A DNA stretch of 64,000 nt from Pontibacillus yanchengensis Y32 (GCF_000770635.1 NZ_AVBF01000001.1:62001-126000), one strand, 5' to 3'; shown: positions 43,209-51,622, numbered from the stretch's first letter. Made by a program: numbers and translations. The notes: generated from the letters alone by a model not told the origin.

Positions 43209-44549
43209 GTGGAAAAGCTGTCACCAAAAAACTTATATATGTTGCCGTCTTTTAAAGAAGAGAATGTTAATTACCTATATCAGAGTTTAAAGTACGCTAA
43301 GAGTATGCATGCTATTGTGCACCGACTGAATAAGAAACAGAGAAATCCTTTGATTCTTCCACCAACTTATCATGATATTCCAGTTGAGGAGATTAGTGAT
43401 GAGCTCGATAATATACTTCCGAAAGCTTCTGCAGAAACTTTATCCTTATGCGATGGTGAGAATTTACGAACCCAACACCTTCAGTTTTTAATAAATAATA
43501 CAAAAAGCTCGGGCAAATTGTTAAGCTCTTCAGCATTTACTCCAACACCAAACGAAGTACCAATACAAGTTATAACAGGTGCAGCAATTTATTCTACAAA
43601 TAACAAGCATATTAGCCATATGGGGAGCAATCAACAATGGCTTAACCAACTTGTAGGATTCTTCAAGGACATGACAGAAATGAATGTTTATATAGACTCT
43701 TCCATTTCGTTTGACTCTTTTCTATTTTATCCGACTGGTACCATAAAGGCGTTTATTACATATGATTTGTTAGAGATGGGAAACAATCAGGATTCTTGGA
43801 AGATTAGAAAGCATAACCTGTTGGTCTTTTATTACTTGATTGAGGAATTACAGCTTTATACTTCGGAAAATACGGAAGTGATTTCTGTGCTGACCAAAGA
43901 ATATGACTCTGAATATAATCGACTGTATCAGGCATTACAGCGATCAGACTTCTTGTTGTCTGATTTTGAATCGATTGAAGCCTTCATTAACACTACTCAT
44001 TACTCGAAAATGGAGCGAAATGAAATTGGTGTTTTTTTGGATACTGCAAACATTTTCACTGGTTTACAAAGCTTGAAGGTAGATTTTCATCACTTATTTA
44101 CTTTAATGTTCGGAACCTTTATGCAAAATCACATCAAGGATCAATACGCTACTATTTATTACCCGGAATTTGAGGAGGAGAGTAAGGCCATCTATGCTCA
44201 CCAGAAAGTTGAAGAGTTGAGGAAGTATTTAGAATCACAAGGTTTCACCATCTTAGAGACACATAATCAAAAGTCAAAAGCAAAAGAAGTAGTGCACGGG
44301 ATAGAGCTTGATATAGATGATCAAGTGCTAATCAGCAAAATGGAAGAGCGGAAAGAGAAGTATAATGAATTGATTCTTTTTACGGGTGATTTCCACTTCT
44401 ACAATATAGCTTGTGAATACAGGGATAGTGGGAAAAAAGTGAATCTTATCTCCCTGTCTGAAGCGGATACATCACAAGATATGGTTCGAGAATTCCAGGA
44501 AAGTCACTCCTTTATAACGGATTATTCGCAATGTTTTAAATTATATTAA
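43209..44549 (+). CDS. NYN/PIN-like nuclease-domain protein of the Zorya-like operon
   Basis: 446 residues. Residues about 1-265 are not recognised. The C-terminal ~170 fit an NYN (PIN-like) metal-dependent nuclease: VFLDTANI with Asp278, IELDIDDQVLISKM with Asp368-371, and LILFTGDFHFYNIACEYR with Asp394, then a VNLISL strand. NYN proteins often cut RNA. GTG start with GGGGGATA upstream, 30 bp after the WHH gene and 13 bp before the ZorA-like gene. I know of no standard Zorya type with this component; target and trigger are unknown. Confidence 0.78.
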   Translation: MEKLSPKNLYMLPSFKEENVNYLYQSLKYAKSMHAIVHRLNKKQRNPLILPPTYHDIPVEEISDELDNILPKASAETLSLCDGENLRTQHLQFLINNTKSSGKLLSSSAFTPTPNEVPIQVITGAAIYSTNNKHISHMGSNQQWLNQLVGFFKDMTEMNVYIDSSISFDSFLFYPTGTIKAFITYDLLEMGNNQDSWKIRKHNLLVFYYLIEELQLYTSENTEVISVLTKEYDSEYNRLYQALQRSDFLLSDFESIEAFINTTHYSKMERNEIGVFLDTANIFTGLQSLKVDFHHLFTLMFGTFMQNHIKDQYATIYYPEFEEESKAIYAHQKVEELRKYLESQGFTILETHNQKSKAKEVVHGIELDIDDQVLISKMEERKEKYNELILFTGDFHFYNIACEYRDSGKKVNLISLSEADTSQDMVREFQESHSFITDYSQCFKLY

Positions 44550-44562
44550 TTGGAGGATCAAC

Positions 44563-46560
44563 ATGGGGTACATAAAGCTGTTTGGAAGTAAATTATTCGG
44601 GATGGGATTAGCTGTTGCATCCATTTTTATTTTAGTATGGATCTTACCAAGTGAAGAAAATTTCTTTTTAGCTGAGGTAATAGAATTTCCTATTATTATA
44701 AGCACATTTCTTCTGTTGATGGGGATAACCGTGTATGCAACCAACAAAAATAAAGAGATTTACCAACATTTAAAAGTCCACGCGAATCCAAGTTCTTCGG
44801 AGCATTTTCGATTGCTTAAGGATTTACAGTATGAATACTTGCAGGATAACGAAGAAAAGGACCCGTTATCTCGAGAACATATACAATCGATTATTGAATC
44901 TTATTTTGCACAATATTACCTTCGAGGTAAATACAATGTTGCTCAACGTCTTAAATTAATACAAACGTTAGGATCTATAACGATTCTTGTTGGAGTGCTA
45001 GGAACGTTTGTGGGACTAGTTTTAGCTTTACGAGGAATTAATGAAAATGATATTCAAAATTCCATTATGCCTATATTGTCAGGAATCAATACTGCCTTTT
45101 ATACGAGTATAGCCGGAATTATCTGCTCTGTTGTTATTAATTTACATACTAAGTTTAAAAATTCAGATCAACTCTTTCTAAATTTAATGCTGACTGTTGA
45201 AAATTCCATACTAGCTGAAGAGCAAGAATCAGCCAATAATCAAGTTGTAGAGGCCATTGCAGAAGTAGGAAATGAAATCAAAAGCTTAAAGCAGTCATTT
45301 ATTGATGTTCAACGTTTTTCAGAGGGTTTTGAACGAGCAACGAACAATATGAATCAGTTTAATGCGGATTTTGGTAAAACGACATCACGCCTTAAGTCTA
45401 TGTTTACTGATATGGAAACCATTATGGAAAGTTTTAATGAGCGGTCTCAACAAATTCATGATGATTTTGGACGTTTATTTGACTATTTTCAACAACAAGA
45501 AACATTCCAGCAAGAACTTTATACAGGCGTTCAATCAACCAATGAACGAATCCATACATTTATGGATCAACACCAAGCTTATCAACATCAACAAATACTA
45601 ACGATGCAAAACTTGCATCAAGAGCAACAGCAATTCTTCAATGATACTTACACTTCCTTCGATTCTATAAAGGAGCAGATTGAGGGGGCTATTCATAAAT
45701 CAATGGATACGATGCATGATGCCTATGAATCAATGAGTAATTTCTTAGGTGAGATGCTGGATAAACAAGAATCTATCGTTCAATCACAACTAAAATTTGA
45801 AAATAAAAACACACAGTTGATGGAAAACGTAGATAATGCAACCTCTACCATGAAGGATGTTCTAGAAAATACATCATTTGAACAACTATCATCTATCACC
45901 AGTGGCTGGACAGAGCAAACTGAAAAATTATCGTCTACGTTGGAGAATACAACGGAAGCACTTCATACGATGCAGGAAAAAAGTGACCATAGCACAAAAC
46001 TTTTAGGTGATATTAATGAAGGTTTAACTCAGCAAGCTCAACGTCAAACTGAAATGCAGGATCATTTTACAAACCATTTGGAAAAGTATGTAGACCAAAA
46101 TAACTCGATTCATCATTCTTTTGAGGAAGCTATTGAGATTTTCAAACAACATAAGGTAAACAATGAACAATTGTCAAATTTAGCAGTAGAGATGAAGGAA
46201 GAGTTTGCACGAAATTATCAGACCATAACAAAACAGACATCTGAATTACACAATTCCCTGCAAGGATACATTGAGAAAACATCTAAGCAAATTGAGAGCT
46301 TTATCCGTCAAGCGGAGACTAATATGGACGAAAACCTTGGTAAATCAATAAAAGAATTCCGTAATTATGTTCAAACAACGAATGAAATTCTCGACAATAG
46401 ATTTAATGAGTTACAGAACCATTTCTTAATCAATGATGAATTTAGAAGAGATTCTCTGACTTCATTAGAACAATCTATGAAATCCCTTGATCAAACCATT
46501 GGACACCTAGCCGAAAAAGTAGGCGAAGATCATCAAAAGCAATTGGTTTACGAAGGGTAG
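44563..46560 (+). CDS. ZorA-like MotA/TolQ/ExbB-type proton channel with long coiled-coil tail
   Basis: 665 residues. Transmembrane helices at about 11-28, 43-60, 135-157 and 175-197; the last two carry the MotA/ExbB core, VGVLGTFVGLVLALRGI and GINTAFYTSIAGIICSVV. Residues ~215-660 are almost wholly helical coiled coil reaching into the cytoplasm, the ZorA hallmark (about 700 residues in E. coli). In Zorya a ZorA5-ZorB2 rotary motor at the membrane uses its tail to signal phage attack to nuclease effectors (established). ATG follows TTGGAGGATC. Confidence 0.88.
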   Translation: MGYIKLFGSKLFGMGLAVASIFILVWILPSEENFFLAEVIEFPIIISTFLLLMGITVYATNKNKEIYQHLKVHANPSSSEHFRLLKDLQYEYLQDNEEKDPLSREHIQSIIESYFAQYYLRGKYNVAQRLKLIQTLGSITILVGVLGTFVGLVLALRGINENDIQNSIMPILSGINTAFYTSIAGIICSVVINLHTKFKNSDQLFLNLMLTVENSILAEEQESANNQVVEAIAEVGNEIKSLKQSFIDVQRFSEGFERATNNMNQFNADFGKTTSRLKSMFTDMETIMESFNERSQQIHDDFGRLFDYFQQQETFQQELYTGVQSTNERIHTFMDQHQAYQHQQILTMQNLHQEQQQFFNDTYTSFDSIKEQIEGAIHKSMDTMHDAYESMSNFLGEMLDKQESIVQSQLKFENKNTQLMENVDNATSTMKDVLENTSFEQLSSITSGWTEQTEKLSSTLENTTEALHTMQEKSDHSTKLLGDINEGLTQQAQRQTEMQDHFTNHLEKYVDQNNSIHHSFEEAIEIFKQHKVNNEQLSNLAVEMKEEFARNYQTITKQTSELHNSLQGYIEKTSKQIESFIRQAETNMDENLGKSIKEFRNYVQTTNEILDNRFNELQNHFLINDEFRRDSLTSLEQSMKSLDQTIGHLAEKVGEDHQKQLVYEG

Positions 46561-46572
46561 GGCTGGTCATTC

Positions 46573-47307
46573 ATGAATAATAAATATAAGCGATTAGTTG
46601 AAGGGCCTGAAAATGACAATGATTTTTGGCCTTCATTCACAGATTTATTAGCCACTTTTCTTCTAGTAGTTTTGTTGATTTTAATAGCGATGATATTGAA
46701 CATCCATAAAGATAACGTAGCCAAAGGGAAAGAACTAAATGAGAAACAAGATAAAATTGAAAAGCAAGAGAAAGAAATTGAAGAAAAAGAACAAAAAATA
46801 GCGATGATTACCGGATTACGCAAAGATATTATCGTAAGCATGCAAGAAGAATTTAAAGATACAAATTTAGATATCGAGATTGATAAACAAACTGGAGCCA
46901 TCAAATTTAGTAATGACCTTCTCTTTGAAACCGGTAAGTCGGTCATTCGCCCAGAGTTTAAACAACAATTAAAACAATTTATCCCTGTTTATATGGATCT
47001 TCTATATAGTGGATATGAAGAACATTTATCAGAAATTGTTGTAGAGGGTCATACAGATAACGTGGGCTCATTCATGGATAACCTCGATTTATCACAGCAA
47101 AGAGCATTTAGCGTAACCAAATTCATCCTTAGCGATGAATTAGGAGATTTCAAATATAAAGATAAGGTGAAGATGGACATTACCGCTAACGGCAGATCAG
47201 AAACAATGCTGAAAAAGGTGGATGGCGTAGTAGATAAGAAGAAATCGAGAAGAGTAGAATTTAAGTTTCGACTGAAAAACTATAGTGATGTATATGATGA
47301 GGAATAG
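46573..47307 (+). CDS. ZorB-like MotB/OmpA peptidoglycan-binding motor protein
   Basis: 244 residues, close to ZorB length. A single transmembrane helix (about 18-43) starts with SFTDLLATFLLVV, whose Asp24 matches the proton-carrying Asp of MotB/ZorB. A short charged coiled coil (50-80) leads to an OmpA domain with VVEGHTDNVGSF and LDLSQQRAFSVTKF, which would grip peptidoglycan. It begins 12 bp after the ZorA-like gene with a weak ribosome site, so it is probably translationally coupled. Last gene of the operon; a REP copy follows at once. Confidence 0.88.
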   Translation: MNNKYKRLVEGPENDNDFWPSFTDLLATFLLVVLLILIAMILNIHKDNVAKGKELNEKQDKIEKQEKEIEEKEQKIAMITGLRKDIIVSMQEEFKDTNLDIEIDKQTGAIKFSNDLLFETGKSVIRPEFKQQLKQFIPVYMDLLYSGYEEHLSEIVVEGHTDNVGSFMDNLDLSQQRAFSVTKFILSDELGDFKYKDKVKMDITANGRSETMLKKVDGVVDKKKSRRVEFKFRLKNYSDVYDEE

Positions 47308-47330
47308 AATTTGAGTTAGAGAATAGGGAG

Positions 47331-47359
47331 TGAGATGAGGGGACAGGTCCCTTGTCTCA
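47331..47359 (+). repeat. REP palindrome, single
   Basis: AG-centred unit 23 bp after the end of the ZorB-like gene. Confidence 0.9.
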
Positions 47360-47535
47360 CAGATATGAGGAGAATAAAATATGTACACAGGGCTTCCTAG
47401 GAAGAATATAAGTAAAAATTAAAATGTAAGTTTTAAATTTTGGTGTTATCTGATACAACATTATTGTTACAAGGTATTGTTCAAGTTAAGAAGCCTTTTG
47501 TTTATTTTATTTACATAAAAGGGTGTTTTAAAGTA

Positions 47536-47868
47536 ATGAAAACAGTAAAAAGAGTTGCTTACTCTATCATTATTATAATTTCAGTTCTGGTAGTGGCTGC
47601 CATTATCTATGTTCAAGTTAAAAAGAATATGCTTCAATCTGAAGTCGAAGAATACCTATCTCAAAAAGGGCATTCAAAAGATGTTCTTCAAGAAGTGGAC
47701 CCTAGCTTTGGTGTCTTACCTTATTTTGCTGTAACAGTTACATTCAAAAATGAGCCTGAGGCAACGTACAGTTACACTAGAGAAGATGGTCAAATCGTCC
47801 AGCTTGATTGTGAGCACAATGATCCAAATGCAGAAGAAAACTATGAATTTAAGCATTGTGAAAACTAG
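47536..47868 (+). CDS. DUF3139 small membrane protein
   Basis: About 110 residues. One N-terminal transmembrane segment (about 8-27), then a short extracytoplasmic domain with the family pattern LSQKGHSKDVLQEVDPSFG ... YFAVTVTFKNEPEATYSY. Function unknown. I use ATG 47536 because the protein then starts MKTVKRVAYS just before the membrane helix; the open frame extends 32 codons further upstream without a good ribosome site. Confidence 0.75.
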   Translation: MKTVKRVAYSIIIIISVLVVAAIIYVQVKKNMLQSEVEEYLSQKGHSKDVLQEVDPSFGVLPYFAVTVTFKNEPEATYSYTREDGQIVQLDCEHNDPNAEENYEFKHCEN

Positions 47869-47877
47869 TCTTATTTG

Positions 47878-47938
47878 TGGGATGAGGGGACAGGTCCCTC
47901 GTTTCAAAATGGGATGAGGGACCTGTCCCTGCGTCCCA
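47878..47938. repeat. REP pair, opposite orientation
   Basis: 47878-47906 (AG) and 47910-47938 (CT), 3 bp apart, between convergent genes. Confidence 0.92.
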
Positions 47939-47952
47939 TTCGTCCCATTTGG

Positions 47953-48459
47953 TTAGTGCCCTTTAATCCAGCTAGCAAAGAAGTTCCAATCTGCTATCGA
48001 ACCATCGTTATGGAGGATCCCTAGAAACACACCATCTCCTCGACCAACTTGCCAAATGGCTTGAGCTGAGTTTGTTTTGTCGGATATTTCATGGTTGAAT
48101 ACATAGTTAATCAGTTCATCTTTACCTGGACCATGCGTTTCGGCAACATAGGCTACTAGATACATATCGATGCAATTTGGCCCTAAATCTTTTATATTAC
48201 TACGCAGGATATGTTTCTTGATTAGGTCGATGTTTTCTTGTACGGTACCTTCTAATAGATAAGGTTTGATTTCGTCTATATTGTAGGCGTCGTAGCTTCG
48301 TTTATCCCAGGGCTTTAGCTGGTCTCGATTTCCGTTTGCTTCTTGAAGTTTTGTTATCATATTTTTTAGGTTGCTTACTGTGGGGATGATGTTGCTATGT
48401 ATGTCTCGTCCGTTAATGTTGTTTGGTAGTAAGATGGTACTTGTTGAGTTAACGTGCAT
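47953..48459 (-). CDS. Hypothetical soluble protein, 168 residues
   Basis: Not recognised. No signal peptide, membrane segment or known motif; the middle reads PNCIDMYLVAYVAETHG and the end GVFLGILHNDGSIADWNFFASWIKGH. ATG 48459 is preferred over TTG 48474 since TTGGAG lies about 9 bp before it. Single gene enclosed by REP copies. Confidence 0.6.
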   Translation of the reverse strand: MHVNSTSTILLPNNINGRDIHSNIIPTVSNLKNMITKLQEANGNRDQLKPWDKRSYDAYNIDEIKPYLLEGTVQENIDLIKKHILRSNIKDLGPNCIDMYLVAYVAETHGPGKDELINYVFNHEISDKTNSAQAIWQVGRGDGVFLGILHNDGSIADWNFFASWIKGH

Positions 48460-48485
48460 GGTTAAGCACTCCAATCGTTATTTTT

Positions 48486-48514
48486 TGGGATGAGGGGACA
48501 GGTCCCTCGTCTCA
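48486..48514 (+). repeat. REP palindrome, single
   Basis: AG-centred unit between two minus-strand genes. Confidence 0.9.
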
Positions 48515-48520
48515 CCAAGA

Positions 48521-49108
48521 TTAGCTTTCTTTCGGAACCACTTCGACTTCGAATACAAAGGCTAAATCAGATTCTTTCACTTCATCTGGAATGCTAGTAG
48601 GAGTTCCCCCAGTTACTTCGATGCGATTATCGGTGGTACCTCTCCAATAGCCGAGATAAATGCTGTCTCCTGTTGTTAAAGTTTGGGATTCTTGTAGTAG
48701 AGAGGGAAACATATGGCTTATTTTTTCAGGGATGTTGTATGGAAGCGTAAATCTCCCTTTGTCTGACCCAAATGAAAACTCAATTGTATCTGAATTGGTT
48801 TTGTAAGAGATGGACGTTCTAGCCCAATTCGATAGGAATTCATCTTGTATCATTGCTGACCCATTATCTTTTGAACGGTTACCATTTTTGTATTTTATAA
48901 TTTTCATAACTAATTGTTCTTCGGGGGTTAAATTCCCGCTAACACCAAAGAAGTGAATAGAGTTTTTCTTCAGCCCGGTATGAGGGAGAAGGTTCTTTTC
49001 CTCATCCGTGAGTTCGGTAGGTTCGATGGTGATTTTAGATTCTTTTGGAGTTGATTCGTCGCATGCTGCAATGAAAATGAGTAGTAATAGCGGAATGACT
49101 TTCTTCAA
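48521..49108 (-). CDS. Predicted lipoprotein of unknown function
   Basis: 195 residues. The signal peptide MKKVIPLLLLIFIAAC ends in a lipobox (FIAAC), so Cys16 should be lipid-anchored outside the membrane. The mature part is strand-rich with no recognised family. Start is TTG after AGGAGG. Flanked on both sides by REP units. Confidence 0.75.
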   Translation of the reverse strand: MKKVIPLLLLIFIAACDESTPKESKITIEPTELTDEEKNLLPHTGLKKNSIHFFGVSGNLTPEEQLVMKIIKYKNGNRSKDNGSAMIQDEFLSNWARTSISYKTNSDTIEFSFGSDKGRFTLPYNIPEKISHMFPSLLQESQTLTTGDSIYLGYWRGTTDNRIEVTGGTPTSIPDEVKESDLAFVFEVEVVPKES

Positions 49109-49124
49109 TTTTGGGCCTCCTGTG

Positions 49125-49153
49125 TGGGATGAGGGGACAGGTCCCTCATCTCA
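49125..49153 (+). repeat. REP palindrome, single
   Basis: AG-centred unit just upstream of the lipoprotein gene's ribosome site, so probably within its promoter region. Confidence 0.9.
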
Positions 49154-49166
49154 GTCTAAATATTTA

Positions 49167-49421
49167 TTAGGTAGAGAATATGTTCATGAAAGTAAGTAAC
49201 AGGATGATGAATGATAAACCAATCGTAATCATTCCGGCTTTCTTTTTATTTTTTTGATATTCTTTCATGCCGTTATAGAAGTTTAAGACGAACATGAGTA
49301 ACCCTAAAAGGCTAATTATTTCTAAGACATCGGTAACAAGATAAAATACAATGATAAGGAAACATGCGATAGGTGCAAATAGATCTAATTTGGAGATTGC
49401 TCTTAAAACGAGAAACACCAC
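49167..49421 (-). CDS. Small two-to-three-helix membrane protein
   Basis: 84 residues, hydrophobic at about 14-30, 35-48 and 62-80 with a Lys-rich loop (KEYQKNKKKAG). Family not recognised. GTG start is uncertain because AAAAGG stands very close to it; a start a few codons later is possible. Confidence 0.55.
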   Translation of the reverse strand: MVFLVLRAISKLDLFAPIACFLIIVFYLVTDVLEIISLLGLLMFVLNFYNGMKEYQKNKKKAGMITIGLSFIILLLTFMNIFST

Positions 49422-49477
49422 CTTTTCGTTCCATTTTCATCCATTCTATCAGAGTTAGCACGTATTCTAAATTAATT

Positions 49478-49506
49478 TGGGACGAGGGACCTGTCCCTTC
49501 GTCCCA
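49478..49506 (-). repeat. REP palindrome, single
   Basis: CT-centred unit between two small membrane-protein genes. Confidence 0.9.
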
Positions 49507-49537
49507 CTTACAGGGACTGCTTGATACATAGTGCTTA

Positions 49538-49807
49538 TCAATTTATGAAATATAAAACAGCTACACCCAAAAAAGATAAGCTAAACGTAAACATTATTTC
49601 AAACCCTACCAGCGAATTATCTGTGAGAACAAATGTAACTAGAAAAATAAGCCCTCCGATGGCTATGATTGTTCCTTTGTTTAACTCATTAGTGGGGCGA
49701 TTTTTAGAGTAAGTCAAGCCAAAGAAAGCAGTAGCTAGTAAGGATAATAAACCTACAATAATTTTTTCCAATCCAGGTAAGAAATTACGTTGTAAGAGAA
49801 TCATCAA
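49538..49807 (-). CDS. Small membrane protein, possible AUU start upstream
   Basis: 89 residues from ATG 49807 with three hydrophobic stretches. No ribosome site precedes this ATG, but AGGAGG (minus strand, 49866-49861) lies 5-8 bp before two in-frame ATT codons at 49855 and 49852. Starting there adds IIKVLKYVTISIAFFIL, giving a complete first membrane helix. The true start may therefore be a rare AUU. Function unknown. Confidence 0.5.
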   Translation of the reverse strand: MMILLQRNFLPGLEKIIVGLLSLLATAFFGLTYSKNRPTNELNKGTIIAIGGLIFLVTFVLTDNSLVGFEIMFTFSLSFLGVAVLYFIN

Positions 49808-49875
49808 AATAAAAAATGCTATTGAAATGGTTACATACTTTAAAACTTTAATAATGGGACCCTCCTAAAGATAAA

Positions 49876-49908
49876 GGGTGAGGGGGGGAGACTCCCTCCC
49901 CTCATCCA
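49876..49908. other. GC-rich hairpin upstream of the small membrane gene
   Basis: GGTGAGGGGGGGAG and its near-complement CTCCCTCCCCTCATCC form an imperfect 12-14-bp stem around a short loop. No T tract in either direction, so its role is unclear. Confidence 0.35.
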
Positions 49909-50062
49909 AAACTAAATGTAATTGGAACTGGAAGTTTCAAAAAAGAATATGTTCATGAGGATGAATTTTATTAGATTATAATAACTGGATTAAAAGGAAA
50001 AACCACTTCAGATTCGATTTTCATCCATTTTATCAAAGTGTGTATTTCTTAACTAAATAAAT

Positions 50063-50091
50063 TGGGACGAGGGACCTGTCCCTTCGTCCCA
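50063..50091 (-). repeat. REP palindrome, single
   Basis: CT-centred unit ending 19 bp before the start of the dehydroquinate-synthase-II-like gene, so it is probably in the transcript leader. Confidence 0.9.
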
Positions 50092-50109
50092 CCAAGGGGC
50101 GTTTTAGCA

Positions 50110-50667
50110 ATGACGAATCAAATAGAGAATCAACAAGCGTATATGGAAGTTACGAATATAACAGAGGTTGGGGAAGGGATGAGAGTTTGTCTCGACTTCA
50201 TTGATTATTTGAAATCTAGTGAAGGTGTTTATGTAGGGAATACTGGACATGGGTATATGAAAGTGTTGTCTGAAAATCGTACTTCTGAAGGGTATCCACC
50301 ACGTGCTTTTCGTATCAATGTTGGTGCGTTTCATCAGTATCTTTTTCAAGAAGAGAAGACATTGTATTTGGATGAAGTGAACCCTGGTGAAAACGTTTGG
50401 ATAACGTATGAAGAAGAGAGTCGGCCTCTTGCGGTTGGGAGAGTGAAAATCGAAAAGAGGCCTTTTGTAAGAGTGGAATGTAAGACGGATAAAGGATCTA
50501 TGATATCTGCAACGTTACAGCATTCTCCTAGTGTTCACTTGGTGGAGAAGACGAAAGGGGAGACATCGGTGTTGAATCTGGAGGTTGGTGATCAGGTGTT
50601 GTGTCTTGAGGATAAACCAGGGAGGCACTTGGGGGAACAGGTGGATGAAGAGATTATTGAGAAGTGA
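50110..50667 (+). CDS. Half-length 3-dehydroquinate synthase II-like protein
   Basis: About 185 residues resembling the C-terminal half of archaeal dehydroquinate synthase II: VTNITEVGEGMRVCLDFIDYL, PRAFRINVGAFHQYL, the marker VGRVKIEKRPFVRVEC and the ending GRHLGEQVDEEIIEK. Archaeal enzymes have ~320-370 residues; the N-terminal half with the Schiff-base Lys is absent and no remnant lies upstream. It is therefore probably not a shikimate enzyme. ATG 50110 with AAGGGG upstream; the open frame also runs back through the REP unit. Confidence 0.65.
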   Translation: MTNQIENQQAYMEVTNITEVGEGMRVCLDFIDYLKSSEGVYVGNTGHGYMKVLSENRTSEGYPPRAFRINVGAFHQYLFQEEKTLYLDEVNPGENVWITYEEESRPLAVGRVKIEKRPFVRVECKTDKGSMISATLQHSPSVHLVEKTKGETSVLNLEVGDQVLCLEDKPGRHLGEQVDEEIIEK

Positions 50668-50669
50668 GG

Positions 50670-50739
50670 TGGGACGAAGGGACAGGTCTCTCATCCCATT
50701 CCGGAAAAAGTGAGACGAGGGACCTGTCCCCTCATCCCA
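50670..50739. repeat. REP pair, opposite orientation
   Basis: 50670-50698 (AG) and 50711-50739 (CT), between the DHQS-II-like gene and cysQ copy 2, ending directly before the cysQ ribosome site AAGGAGGT. Confidence 0.9.
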
Positions 50740-50753
50740 AAAGGAGGTTTTTT

Positions 50754-51533
50754 ATGAAAACAATAATAGAAGCTGCTATAGAGGCAGGTAAAGAGATTAT
50801 GAAAATTTATGAAACAGATTTTAATGTAGAGTATAAGGAGGATGAATCTCCTCTTACGTTTGCGGACCAACGCTCCCATGAGGTTATTAAGAGAAAATTA
50901 AAGGATTATAATGATTCTATACCAATCCTAAGTGAGGAAGGGGACCATCTCCCTTTTGAAAAAAGAAAAGATTGGAAGGAATTCTGGTTAGTTGATCCAA
51001 TTGATGGAACAAAAGAATTTATTAATAAAAACGGAGAATTCACTGTTAATATTGCACTTATCCGAGAAGGGAAACCAGTACTTGGGGTCGTTTATGCACC
51101 AGCGCTTGGAGATCTTTACTATGCTGATGAGAAGAAGGGTGCTTATAAAGTATCAGAAGTGCTAAGCTCAAAAAGTAAAAACGTGAAAGCTATTAAACTT
51201 CCATTTACCAAATCGGAAGATACAGTAGCTAAAGTTGTAGCAAGTCGTTCGCATATGTCTGAAGAAACAGCTACTTTTATTAATGGGCTGAAAGAAAACT
51301 ACGAATCAATTGAAACTGTTTCTGTCGGAAGTTCATTAAAGCTATGTCTGATAGCGGAAGGCAAAGCAGATTACTATCCTCGATATGCTCCGACGATGGA
51401 ATGGGATACGGCTGCTGGCCATGCTATTGTAGAACTTTCTGGAGGTAAGGTAGAAGTTGCAAACGAGGGTAAACCGTTAATCTACAATAAAGAACATCTG
51501 AAAAATCCATGGTTCTTGGCAACAAGAGCTTAG
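50754..51533 (+). CDS. cysQ: 3'(2'),5'-bisphosphate nucleotidase, copy 2
   Basis: 259-residue paralogue of the protein at 14487-15281, with the same LSEEGD, WLVDPIDGTKEF and EWDTAAG motifs and only short stretches of difference (about residues 60-75 and 150-165). ATG follows AAGGAGGT with 5 bp spacing. It is not next to sulfur or polysaccharide genes, so it may be the housekeeping copy while copy 1 serves the sulfated polymer, or the reverse. Confidence 0.92.
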   Translation: MKTIIEAAIEAGKEIMKIYETDFNVEYKEDESPLTFADQRSHEVIKRKLKDYNDSIPILSEEGDHLPFEKRKDWKEFWLVDPIDGTKEFINKNGEFTVNIALIREGKPVLGVVYAPALGDLYYADEKKGAYKVSEVLSSKSKNVKAIKLPFTKSEDTVAKVVASRSHMSEETATFINGLKENYESIETVSVGSSLKLCLIAEGKADYYPRYAPTMEWDTAAGHAIVELSGGKVEVANEGKPLIYNKEHLKNPWFLATRA

Positions 51534-51538
51534 GTGAT

Positions 51539-51567
51539 TGGGACGAGGGGACAGGTACCTCATCCCA
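51539..51567 (+). repeat. REP palindrome, single
   Basis: AG-centred unit with core GGGACAGGTACC directly after cysQ copy 2. Confidence 0.88.
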
Positions 51568-51579
51568 GCCCCTTCTCAA

Positions 51580-51617
51580 AGTAAGAAATCCCTTGAGAAC
51601 GCCATGCTCTCAAGGGA
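51580..51617 (-). terminator. Terminator of the Sdp-like operon
   Basis: 10-bp perfect stem TCCCTTGAGA/TCTCAAGGGA with a 9-nt loop; on the minus strand it is followed by TTTCTTAC. It lies about 40 bp after the last gene of the operon and could also stop plus-strand transcripts from cysQ. Confidence 0.65.
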
Positions 51618-51622
51618 AGTAG

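Noticed and set aside
50062-50109. Longer N-termini (MGRGTCPFVPP..., MRWDEGTGL...) for genes following REP units
   Set aside because: These codons are translations of the REP sequence itself; proper ribosome sites stand before the internal ATGs.
32912-50739. REP units read as rho-independent terminators
   Set aside because: They lack T tracts, and several lie directly before ribosome sites or in promoter regions, where a terminator makes no sense.
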